This document shows, one piece after another, positions 1 to 5,301 of a stretch of 5,480 nucleotides of DNA; the stretch's first letter is position 1; each line of letters opens with the position of its first letter. The notes beneath the pieces were generated by a model. The model saw only the letters and a list, made by a program, of their open reading frames with translations. It did not search any database and had not been told where the DNA came from. The stretch lies in the NCBI GenBank assembly GCA_041493345.1, contig JBGPYQ010000224.1:1-5480 (forward strand), in the 5' to 3' direction. The DNA is from VBDM01 sp041493345 (GTDB lineage: Bacteria; Pseudomonadota; Gammaproteobacteria; Burkholderiales; SG8-39). Made by a program: the position numbers and the translations under genes.

Positions 1-350
1 GCACGGCAAGCCTTCCCTTGGCGTCGAGACTCAACTCTGTCGCCCCTTGAAACAACGGTCCCCCTCATGATGGCGGAACAAGCACGTTACAACGCCACAG
101 TTCCCCACTAAATTCTACTTCTCACCACTTTAGAGGAAACCCAGGGGGCGGTCAAGGCTAAAATAGAGAAAATTTTAGCTGCAACAGGGACTTAAGAGAG
201 CTTTCCGAGAATATTCCTTATGTAAAATTAGTGTAAAAAAATGAAGGTCTTATAGAGTAAATAGAATGTAACACATTAAGAAATAAAGGAGTTCCGGAAA
301 AAAAGCAAAACGACCGGCCGCACCCGAATTCCAGGCGCGGGGGTGGCAGT
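1..350. other. Non-coding, mostly AT-rich intergenic region with possible gene end at left edge
   Basis: No complete gene is visible here. A plus-strand frame is open from base 1 to a TAA at 109-111 (36 codons, ending AEQARYNATVPH). It could be the tail of a gene entering from the left, but another plus frame and a minus frame are also open there, so it is not called. From about 112 to 310 the DNA is distinctly AT-rich compared with the genes to the right. It contains a perfect 8-bp inverted repeat at 157-179 (see separate entry) and A-rich runs near 234-243 and 298-305. No tRNA, attC or IS end was recognised. The minus-strand gene at 351-893 ends into this region, and a T-rich tract on its strand (about 298-312) has only a poor stem before it. 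Confidence 0.5.
157..179. repeat. AT-rich perfect inverted repeat, 8-bp arms
   Basis: GCTAAAAT (157-164) and ATTTTAGC (172-179) are perfectly complementary around a 7-base loop, AGAGAAA. No T-run follows on either strand, so it does not look like a Rho-independent terminator. It could be an operator or a chance palindrome in AT-rich DNA. No function is claimed. Confidence 0.5.
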
Positions 351-893
351 TCAGTGCAGGTGTTTCTTGCCGGGAACGCTGGTAGCGCGGGGCTGGGGGC
401 GGTCCTGCGGACCCTCGGCGCCGCGGCGTGTGAAAAGCTGGTTGACGAGCGCCGTGACCTCGCCGATCTCGGCGTCGCCGAAATGGCGCGCAAGCAGCGC
501 GGAGACGTCGTCCAGCATGCGCCGGCGCTGCATGTCGCGGATTGATTCCGGAGTCGGACCGACGAATACCCAGCTGTGCTCGTCCTGGCCGTCCTCCTGG
601 TAATAGCTGACCTCGACCGCGGCCGCCTCCTCCGAGTACGGCGACAGCGACTCGAACGCCCCTTCTAGGGAATTCTGGAAATTGCGCCCGACAAATCCGG
701 TCCAGCAGATGTCGAGAGCGCGGCGGCGGCGGTCGAACACGACGCCGGGCTCGTCCTGGTGGGCGCTGCGCGCGTCGGCGAGGCCGTCCACGTCGACGTA
801 GTCGAACCACAGGCGCAGCGCCTGCTCGACCTCGGTCTGGCTCACCCCGTTCTTCAGGGGCACCGTGCCGTGAACATGAACTTCGGTATGCAT
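351..893 (-). CDS. Conserved hypothetical protein, 180 aa
   Basis: A longer open frame exists upstream, but the ATG at 891-893 is chosen because AAGGAG lies at 901-906 with a 7-base gap. Codons upstream of it read as low-complexity Arg/Ala/Gly-rich sequence typical of non-coding GC-rich DNA. The product is soluble and acidic, with no signal peptide or membrane segment. It begins MHTEVHVHGTVPL and contains aromatic-rich segments (LWFDYVDVDG about 28-37, DICWTGFVGRNF 61-72, EVSYYQED 94-101, HSWVFVGP 106-113). A helical segment follows (about 117-154), and the last 25 residues are a Pro/Arg/Lys-rich, probably disordered tail ending KKHLH. It resembles small uncharacterised proteobacterial proteins of a DUF type, but I cannot name the family with certainty (DUF6806 is a guess). 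It is divergent from the NYN gene across 272 bp. Function is unknown; confidence is high that it is a gene. Confidence 0.8.
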   Translation of the reverse strand: MHTEVHVHGTVPLKNGVSQTEVEQALRLWFDYVDVDGLADARSAHQDEPGVVFDRRRRALDICWTGFVGRNFQNSLEGAFESLSPYSEEAAAVEVSYYQEDGQDEHSWVFVGPTPESIRDMQRRRMLDDVSALLARHFGDAEIGEVTALVNQLFTRRGAEGPQDRPQPRATSVPGKKHLH

Positions 894-915
894 GCCGTCA
901 CTCCTTTGTTTCCCG

Positions 916-944
916 ATGCTATGCCGCTCGCGCCGGGACTTCAA
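916..944 (-). promoter_or_regulatory. Candidate sigma70-type promoter for the 180-aa hypothetical gene
   Basis: On the minus strand TTGAAG (944-939) and TAGCAT (921-916) are separated by exactly 17 bases. Each matches the consensus at four of six positions. The -10 box lies about 22 bases upstream of the ATG at 893, giving a very short leader that contains the AAGGAG ribosome site. The -35 box falls in the loop of the hairpin at 930-953. Prediction only. Confidence 0.4.
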
Positions 945-953
945 GCCCGGCGC
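930..953. repeat. GC-rich inverted repeat in the divergent promoter region
   Basis: GCGCCGGG (930-937) pairs perfectly with CCCGGCGC (946-953) around the 8-base loop ACTTCAAG. It overlaps the predicted -35 region of the minus-strand gene, so it may be an operator. It has no T-tract and is not a typical terminator. Confidence 0.45.
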
Positions 954-986
954 AGCGGGCCGCGCAGGGCGCATAGTCTGGCACAG

Positions 987-1015
987 TTGTTCGACGCGCG
1001 AACGTCGGCGATAAT
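987..1015 (+). promoter_or_regulatory. Candidate promoter for the NYN-domain gene
   Basis: TTGTTC (987-992) and GATAAT (1010-1015) are 17 bases apart. The -10 match is five of six; the -35 matches only at TTG. It would give a leader of roughly 140 bases before the ATG at 1166. The spacer starts with a small inverted repeat (GTTCG at 988-992 class arms with CGAAC around ACGCG). Prediction only. Confidence 0.3.
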
Positions 1016-1165
1016 CGGGGCCGGCACCGCGATGACAGCCGCAAGCAGCGCCTGTTCCGCCGTTCATCCCGGCGCCACCCAACGCGGTTGACGGGCGGCC
1101 CGGCCTGCATTCGCGAGCAGCGCCGACCGGCGCGATCACCGCCCCCCGGGGGCATTGGAGCCGAC

Positions 1166-1984
1166 ATGACCGCACCCACCGACACCGTCAATCTTGCGGT
1201 GTTCTGCGACTTCGAGAACATCGCACTGGGAGTGCGCGATGCGAAGTACGCCAAATTCGACCTCTCCAAGGTGCTCGAGCGCCTGCTCCTCAAGGGCAGC
1301 ATCGTCGTGAAGAAAGCCTACTGCGACTGGGAACGTTACAAGGAATTCAAGTCCGACATGCACCAGGCCTCTTTCGAGCTGATCGAGATTCCGCACCTGC
1401 GCATGTCCGGAAAGAACTCCGCCGACATCCGCATGGTCGTGGACGCACTCGACCTGTGCTACACCAAGTCCCACGTGGACACCTTTGTCATCATCAGCGG
1501 CGACTCGGATTTCTCGCCGCTCGTCTCGAAGCTGCGCGAGAACAACAAGACCGTCATCGGCGTGGGCGTGAAGAACTCCTCTTCGGACCTGCTGATCGCG
1601 AACTGCGACGAGTTCATCTTCTACGACGACCTGGTGCGCGAGAAGCCCGCCCGCAGGCCACCGAGAAAAAAACCGCAGAGCAGGCCCGCCGCCGGAGGCG
1701 AAGCCGTCCCGAAGGAAGCCGACGACAAGACCGAGAAGGCGCTCGAGATGGTGATGGAGACGGTGGAAGCGCTGATCGCCGAGCGCGGAGCCGAAGAAAA
1801 GATCTGGGGCTCGATGGTGAAGCAGGCGCTCAAGCGCCGCAGTCCGGGCTTCAACGAGTCGTTCTACGGCTTCTCGTCGTTCTCGAAGCTCCTCGACGAA
1901 GCCGAATCGCGCCACATGCTGCAGCTCGAACGCGACGAGAAATCCGGCGGCTACATCGTCAGGAGCGCCCTGCCGCACGAATAG
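1166..1984 (+). CDS. NYN-domain (LabA/DUF88-like) putative ribonuclease with C-terminal LOTUS/OST-HTH region, 272 aa
   Basis: The start is the ATG at 1166, with GGAG at 1157-1160 five bases upstream. The frame runs further up to a TTG at 1088, but that extension is not protein-like. Residues about 8-155 form a NYN (PIN-like) domain. The first strand ends in FCDFENI (Asp15, Glu17, Asn18), followed by AYCDW (Asp54), SADIRMVVDAL (Asp87, Asp93) and VIISGDSDFSPLV (Asp113, Asp115). These are the acidic residues expected to hold a divalent metal for RNA cleavage, and all are present. A basic, Pro-rich linker (about 158-190) leads to a C-terminal domain at about 190-268 (WGSMVKQALKRRSPGFNES, then YGFSSFSKLL). 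This matches the LOTUS/OST-HTH pattern, a putative RNA-binding winged helix often fused to NYN domains in bacteria. The protein is probably cytoplasmic. Its RNA target is unknown. It is convergent with the antiporter gene and not in an operon. Confidence 0.88.
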   Translation: MTAPTDTVNLAVFCDFENIALGVRDAKYAKFDLSKVLERLLLKGSIVVKKAYCDWERYKEFKSDMHQASFELIEIPHLRMSGKNSADIRMVVDALDLCYTKSHVDTFVIISGDSDFSPLVSKLRENNKTVIGVGVKNSSSDLLIANCDEFIFYDDLVREKPARRPPRKKPQSRPAAGGEAVPKEADDKTEKALEMVMETVEALIAERGAEEKIWGSMVKQALKRRSPGFNESFYGFSSFSKLLDEAESRHMLQLERDEKSGGYIVRSALPHE

Positions 1985-2114
1985 CCTGGAACGTTCTGAC
2001 GCTTTTGAGCTGCGGGCTGCCATTGCCGGTTGCAGCGATGAACCGCCCGATTGCGGCGGGTGGTAATCGACGCGGAAGGAACAGGCGGCGCAACGCGCGC
2101 GGATTGCGGTGCCG
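1985..2114. other. Convergent intergenic region, weak hairpin only
   Basis: This separates the ends of the NYN gene (plus) and the antiporter gene (minus). The only structure seen is CCGCC (2043-2047) pairing with GGCGG (2055-2059) across seven bases, without a T-run. It could act in bidirectional termination, but the evidence is weak. No attC-like site was found here, which argues against the antiporter being an integron cassette. Confidence 0.35.
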
Positions 2115-3554
2115 CTATTTTTCGCGAAGCGATGCGGCTTGCGCATCGTCGAGCAGCGCGCGGCCGCGGTTCAGGCGGTCGAGGATGGGCGTGGTCGCGA
2201 CCGTGGTGACGATGGCCATCAGCACGAGCATGGCGAACAAGGTCGGCGACAGCACCTTGAGATCGAGCCCGATGTTGAGCACGATCAACTCCATGAGGCC
2301 GCGCGTATTCATCAGGATGCCGAGCGCCGCGCTCTCGCGCCAGGGAAAGCCCGTGACGCGCGCCGCGATGAAACTGCCGCCGAACTTGCCAAGCGACGCC
2401 ACTACGATAATGAGCCCGCACAACAGCCACTGCTCGAATCCGCTGACGAGCCCGATCTGCGTGCGCATGCCGGTGAATGCGAAGTACGCAGGCAGAAAAA
2501 ACACCACCACGAAGTCGTGCAGGCGGTGCGTGAGGTTGCGCGCGAGCCGGCTGTCGTGCGGGATCACCGCGCCGAGGAGGAAGGCGCCGAACAGCGCGTG
2601 GATCCCGATCCATTCGGTGGTGAATGCCGAAAGCAGCAGCGCAACGAAGACCAGGCCCATGGTGCCCTGACTCACCTCGTCCTTGCGCTCTTCGCGCCGC
2701 GCGATCATCACCGCCAGGCGGCGCACGACGATGAGCATGAGCGCCACAAACGCGAGGCTCAGGAGCACGGTCTGGACGGCATCCTCGATCCTCGCCTTGG
2801 CCACGCTGATCACGAACGCCAGCAGGCACCACGCGGTGACGTCCCCCGCCGCCGCGCAGGTAAGCGCAATCGCGCCGAGCCTGCTTTGGTGCATGCCGCG
2901 GTCGGTCAAGATCCGCGCGAGCACCGGGAAGGCCGTCACCGACATCGAGACGCCCATGAAGAGAATGAACACCGTGAACGGCACGTCGCGGGTTGCGAGG
3001 ATGGGATAGAGCAGGAGCGACAGCGCTGCGCCGAGCAGGAACGGCACGATGATGCTCGCGTGCGAAATCGCGAGTATCGCGTTGGGGTTGCGGCGCAGGT
3101 AAGCCGGGTTCAGCTCGAGGCCGACCAGGAACATGTAGAGGACGATGCCGACCTGCGCGATCACGCCTAAAAAGGGCGCGACGCTCGCGGGCAGCACAGT
3201 GGCGAAGGCCGCCGGCCACACCTGCCCGAGCAGCGAGGGGCCGAGCAGGATGCCCGCGATCACCTCGCCGATGACCGGCGGCTGGCCCAGACGCCGGAAC
3301 ACGAAGCCCACCGCGCGCGCCGCCGCGATCACCACCGCCAGCGCGAGCAGCACGTGAAGGAATACGTTGAGCTGCGGGCCGCCGGAGGCTTGCACCAGGA
3401 GAACTTGGTTGGCCGCAGGAGCGGGCGCGATGAGCCCCGCGCCCAGGGATCGGATCCACATGAAAATCGCGACGGCCGCGATCACGAGCAGGCCGAAGCC
3501 GACGGTCGCGCGCACGGTTCGCGGGCGGTGGGCTTCGGATAGGGCGGTTTGCAT
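2115..3554 (-). CDS. CPA2-family cation:proton antiporter (Na+/H+ exchanger domain), 479 aa
   Basis: The ATG at 3552-3554 is preferred because GGGAG (3561-3565) lies six bases upstream. A second ATG eight codons earlier (3576-3578) has no ribosome site. The product is an inner-membrane protein with one N-terminal helix (about 18-35), a linker, and then roughly twelve hydrophobic segments of the Na+/H+ exchanger fold. Family signatures are clear: LGQPPVIGEVIAGILLGPSL (89-108), MFLVGLELN (141-149), SMSVTAFPVLARIL (203-216), DVTAWCLLA (238-246), GKFGGSFIAAR (389-399) and NTRGLMELIVLNIGL (416-430). It should exchange monovalent cations (K+ or Na+) for protons. Where many relatives have an Asp-Asp or Asn-Asp pair in the ion-binding helix, this protein has Gly237-Asp238. 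No C-terminal TrkA-N/RCK domain is present, so it is not a full KefB/KefC. It lies 72 bases beyond the last attC, but its GC-rich codon use and lack of its own attC suggest it is resident rather than a cassette. Confidence 0.9.
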   Translation of the reverse strand: MQTALSEAHRPRTVRATVGFGLLVIAAVAIFMWIRSLGAGLIAPAPAANQVLLVQASGGPQLNVFLHVLLALAVVIAAARAVGFVFRRLGQPPVIGEVIAGILLGPSLLGQVWPAAFATVLPASVAPFLGVIAQVGIVLYMFLVGLELNPAYLRRNPNAILAISHASIIVPFLLGAALSLLLYPILATRDVPFTVFILFMGVSMSVTAFPVLARILTDRGMHQSRLGAIALTCAAAGDVTAWCLLAFVISVAKARIEDAVQTVLLSLAFVALMLIVVRRLAVMIARREERKDEVSQGTMGLVFVALLLSAFTTEWIGIHALFGAFLLGAVIPHDSRLARNLTHRLHDFVVVFFLPAYFAFTGMRTQIGLVSGFEQWLLCGLIIVVASLGKFGGSFIAARVTGFPWRESAALGILMNTRGLMELIVLNIGLDLKVLSPTLFAMLVLMAIVTTVATTPILDRLNRGRALLDDAQAASLREK

Positions 3555-3579
3555 CAGCTTCTCCCGGCGGCTGAACATG

Positions 3580-3595
3580 CCGGTACCAGGACCGG
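3580..3595. repeat. Short palindromic element in the antiporter leader
   Basis: CCGGT (3580-3584) and ACCGG (3591-3595) are complementary around ACCAGG, and GGTACC and ACCGGT within it are themselves palindromic. It sits about 25 bases upstream of the preferred antiporter start. It could be an operator or a leader hairpin affecting translation. It could also be chance. Confidence 0.35.
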
Positions 3596-3625
3596 TATCA
3601 GCACGATTGGGATGTTTTCAATGCC

Positions 3626-3694
3626 GTCCAACGTTTGACATGAGGGGCAGACCACAGCTTGCTGTGGGCTGTCCCCTCGATGGAAGGGTTGGGC
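3626..3694 (-). repeat. attC: Integron attC recombination site of the Kdo-hydroxylase cassette (69 bp)
   Basis: Read on the minus strand it has every attC element. R'' is GCCCAAC (3694-3688, fits RYYYAAC). An unpaired spacer of five bases follows, then L'' CATCGAGGGG (3682-3673). The inner hairpin has CCACAGC/GCTGTGG arms (3652-3658 with 3661-3667). L' is CCCCTCATG (3647-3639), followed by a six-base spacer and R' GTTGGAC (3632-3626, fits GTTRRRY). L'' has one extra base relative to L' (position 3679), the extrahelical base that sets strand choice by integron integrases, and it fixes the site on the minus strand. The Kdo-hydroxylase stop codon ends one base before R''. Recombination would cut after the G of R', at 3632. 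Confidence 0.85.
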
Positions 3695-4598
3695 GTCATA
3701 TCAGTTCTCGGCCTGCCAGACGTTCAAGAATTCGCAGCGGCGCCTGAGACGGGTCCAGCATGCAGGTAACGGGTAAGTAAAAGGTTTGCTCTAACGCGTA
3801 CTGCCCTGTCATGGCTGCGTGTGATACCTGGTCGGTAAATGCGATCCAAGTGCTGCCGGCGTGGAGCTCGTAAACAATTTGATCCACTTCCGCCTGGTAA
3901 TCCAAGTCCGCCTTCATTCGGTCGTGTATTTGCAGCATGAAATGATCATAGGCGCTGCGTCGACCCTTTGTAATCCCGAGCAACCTGAGCAGCTGGCTGA
4001 CGCCCCAAACGGGGCCGCGCAGTGAAGGTAGGTAGCGGCGAGCGACGCTTTCGAATGATTCACCGAGCCTCCAGGTGCGATTCTGTCCATGCGGATTTAC
4101 ATTGCTGAAGACACGCAGGATTCTCTTGCCCTGCATGGGCGACGACGGAAAACTATCGACGTGCAATCGCGAATCGTCTTTTCGCCACGAGGTCGATCGC
4201 TCAGCGATCTCCACGGGCCGAAAACTGGTGCGCGCCTGCAGCAAGCCCGCCTTGTAGCGCGGCAACAAATTGCGCAGCAAGACTCTGCTGGATGTGGCGA
4301 AGCGCTGCATCATGCTCCGCAATAGTCTCAGCTCCGCTTCACCAGCGCTGCTCCCCCGCAGCGTGCCGCTGGAAAAATCCAGACTGACATTCTTGCTTTT
4401 CCCAGCGATTGTCGGGGACAGGAGGCGACCCTCAACCTCTTCTATCGAGAAACGGAGCTGCGGGAAGTACAAGACGCTTCCTTGTTCGAGCGCACAAAGT
4501 GCGTGCTCCCGGTCTGCTGTTGAGCACTGATGATCCCAGTTCGCGATTGGAAGACTGATTACTTTGGTCATGTTGTTTGTTTCAGGTCTGACGCCCAA
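3632..4598 (-). mobile_element. Complete integron gene cassette carrying the Kdo hydroxylase (about 967 bp)
   Basis: The unit runs on the minus strand from the TT of R' in the right attC (4598) to the G of R' in the left attC (3632), the standard cassette boundaries. It contains one gene and its own attC. GTTGGGCGTCA at 3688-3698 and TGACGCCCAAC at 4589-4599 form a perfect 11-bp inverted repeat. Joining the ends in a circle would give a complete attC with an extended R stem, which supports these two ends belonging together. Base composition is intermediate between the SRPBCC cassette and the GC-rich chromosomal genes. Confidence 0.8.
3696..4571 (-). CDS. kdoO: Kdo 3-hydroxylase homologue (Fe(II)/2-oxoglutarate dioxygenase, KdoO-like), integron cassette gene, 291 aa
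   Basis: It resembles the Kdo hydroxylase family (KdoO of Burkholderia and Yersinia), which adds a 3-hydroxyl to Kdo on Kdo2-lipid A, giving Ko, using Fe(II), 2-oxoglutarate and O2. The enzyme acts at the cytoplasmic face of the inner membrane during lipopolysaccharide assembly. Seen in the protein: the N-terminal segment ALEQGSVLYFPQLRF (27-41), then KNVSLDF (60-66), ARTSFRPVEIAERSTSWRKD (113-132), HVD with iron ligands His137 and Asp139, RILRVFSNVNPHGQNRTWRL (150-169), YDHFMLQIHDRMKADLDYQ (208-226), and SHAAMTGQYALEQTFYLPV (250-268) holding the distal His251. The length is about normal for the family and no key residue is missing, so it should be active. The ATG at 4569-4571 is chosen; a TTG nine codons earlier lies inside the attC. 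No Shine-Dalgarno sequence is evident in the 27-base leader. It is flanked by attC sites on both sides and is probably expressed from an upstream cassette promoter. Confidence 0.9.
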   Translation of the reverse strand: MTKVISLPIANWDHQCSTADREHALCALEQGSVLYFPQLRFSIEEVEGRLLSPTIAGKSKNVSLDFSSGTLRGSSAGEAELRLLRSMMQRFATSSRVLLRNLLPRYKAGLLQARTSFRPVEIAERSTSWRKDDSRLHVDSFPSSPMQGKRILRVFSNVNPHGQNRTWRLGESFESVARRYLPSLRGPVWGVSQLLRLLGITKGRRSAYDHFMLQIHDRMKADLDYQAEVDQIVYELHAGSTWIAFTDQVSHAAMTGQYALEQTFYLPVTCMLDPSQAPLRILERLAGRELI

Positions 4599-4673
4599 CG
4601 TTGCGTTAAGGGGCGCGCCGCTTTTGGCGCGTCCCAGCGAACGAAGTGAGCGAGCTTTAACGCATTGTTAGGG
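4593..4673 (-). repeat. attC: Integron attC recombination site of the SRPBCC cassette (81 bp)
   Basis: On the minus strand: R'' CCCTAAC (4673-4667), spacer AAT, L'' GCGTTAAAG (4663-4655), inner stem GGACGCGCC/GGCGCGCCC (4634-4626 with 4619-4611) around AAAAGC, L' CCTTAACGC (4611-4603), spacer AAC, and R' GTTGGGC (4599-4593). R' is a perfect GTTRRRY. R'' departs from RYYYAAC only at its first base (C instead of a purine). L and R boxes pair and are separated by facing 3-base unpaired spacers, the usual attC architecture. The same orientation as the attC at 3626-3694 makes them consecutive sites of one array. Confidence 0.83.
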
Positions 4674-4748
4674 CCAGCGCGATGGGTGGTGGGGCAAGGT
4701 GGCTATTTAGCAAGCACCCTCAGCACGTAAAGTGACCATTCGAAGCAA

Positions 4749-5186
4749 CTAAGATTTAGTTTCCATTTTATCCTTCAGGGCCTTGTTCATTTTTTCAAGC
4801 ATTGGCACCACAAACTGATTCATCTTGTTCCAAAATAAAGGCACCATCAAACCGCTAAATTCTTCTTTATTGATGAGCTCTGTTCCACCATGTTTTTCTT
4901 TCAGCTCAAACACTCGATCATTGGTAAAAATTAAACCGCTTATCATCGTTGCTCTCCAACGGAAGCTTTTCGGTGGATTTACTTCTAGTACGGTTGGTTG
5001 ATATTTCATTGCGTCTTTGGTGTCTGGTCCACGCATGGTGATATTCAACTTGGAACGCACTGAAGCGTTTCCGCTGGCCTGATTGACCATCGGATTCCAG
5101 TCCTTCCAATGATCAAAATCGGTAAGCACCTGCCAAACTTGGTCTATGGGTGCTGAAATTTGAATTTCTGCTCGTAATTCTCTCAT
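4749..5186 (-). CDS. SRPBCC-superfamily (START/Bet v1-like, polyketide cyclase type) protein, 145 aa, probable cassette gene
   Basis: The ATG at 5184-5186 follows GGAGGA (5191-5196) with a four-base gap, a strong ribosome site. The protein opens with ELRAEIQISAPIDQVWQVLT (3-22) and FDHWKDWNPMV (24-34), the hallmark of SRPBCC hydrophobic-cavity proteins. It continues with LEVNPPKSFRWRA (67-79), VFELKEKHGGTELINKEEF (92-110) and a long C-terminal helix VPMLEKMNKALKDKM (127-141). The full domain is present at the usual length. Members bind or transform lipids and other small hydrophobic molecules; the ligand here cannot be read from sequence. The gene is clearly lower in GC than those at 351-3554, a sign of separate origin. 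It lies 75 bases upstream of the attC at 4593-4673, so it is cassette number one of the array, nearest the presumed integrase. Confidence 0.87.
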   Translation of the reverse strand: MRELRAEIQISAPIDQVWQVLTDFDHWKDWNPMVNQASGNASVRSKLNITMRGPDTKDAMKYQPTVLEVNPPKSFRWRATMISGLIFTNDRVFELKEKHGGTELINKEEFSGLMVPLFWNKMNQFVVPMLEKMNKALKDKMETKS

Positions 5187-5250
5187 GCGATCCTCCGTAG
5201 AAGTTCGTGCTTAATCCTATGCTGATGGGTTCGCCCGTAACTAGATGTAG

Positions 5251-5274
5251 ACACCCTAAATGGTGTTGTTTTTT
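5251..5274 (+). terminator. Weak Rho-independent-like hairpin with T-run
   Basis: ACACC (5251-5255) pairs with GGTGT (5262-5266) around CTAAAT. After TG it is followed by six Ts (5269-5274). The stem is only five base pairs (six with a G-T pair), so termination would be weak. It could shield the integrase promoter from plus-strand read-through. Confidence 0.25.
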
Positions 5275-5281
5275 CCGTCAA
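5253..5281 (-). promoter_or_regulatory. Candidate cassette promoter (Pc-like)
   Basis: On the minus strand TTGACG (5281-5276, five of six to consensus) is followed 17 bases later by TAGGGT (5258-5253, three of six). It points at the SRPBCC and Kdo-hydroxylase genes, as an integron Pc would. An alternative is TTGCTG (5370-5365) with TATTTT (5346-5341) at 18 bases, with a TG extension. Prediction only. Confidence 0.3.
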
Positions 5282-5294
5282 AAGGCTGTATAAA
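5266..5294 (+). promoter_or_regulatory. Candidate integrase promoter (PintI-like)
   Basis: TTGTTT (5266-5271) and TATAAA (5289-5294) are 17 bases apart. The -10 is five of six and lies wholly inside the LexA box, so LexA binding would block it. It reads toward the frame at 5396, about 100 bases away. Confidence 0.45.
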
Positions 5295-5301
5295 TATACA
5301 G
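5286..5301. promoter_or_regulatory. LexA-binding site (SOS box)
   Basis: CTGTATAAATATACAG fits CTG-N10-CAG and differs from the canonical enterobacterial LexA consensus at a single inner base. It is part of an 18-bp perfect palindrome (5285-5302). SOS boxes overlapping the integrase promoter are well documented in integrons, where DNA damage and conjugation induce cassette recombination. The position here, between array and presumed intI, fits that scheme. Confidence 0.75.

Noticed and set aside
1..111. Plus-strand open frame entering from the left edge and ending at TAA 109-111
   Set aside because: Only 36 codons, no recognisable family, and two other frames are also open over most of the stretch.
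1136..2146. Long minus-strand frame opposite the NYN gene
   Set aside because: Antisense shadow of a clear NYN-domain gene in GC-rich DNA. Its translation is low-complexity and it lacks any domain pattern.
2109..3170. Plus-strand frame rich in Glu/Arg/His opposite the antiporter
   Set aside because: Antisense of hydrophobic codons gives this charged pattern; no ribosome site or domain.
1951..3459. Long Arg/Ala-rich minus-strand frame overlapping the antiporter
   Set aside because: Out-of-frame shadow of the antiporter; the antiporter frame has the family motifs and membrane segments.
3688..4599. The 11-bp inverted repeats as transposon terminal repeats
   Set aside because: They coincide with attC R boxes and cassette ends, and no transposase lies between them.
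4593..4673. Reading this palindrome as a Rho-independent terminator or IS end
   Set aside because: R and L boxes, facing unpaired spacers and a GTTRRRY end fit attC in detail. There is no T-run, and no transposase or target duplication is seen.
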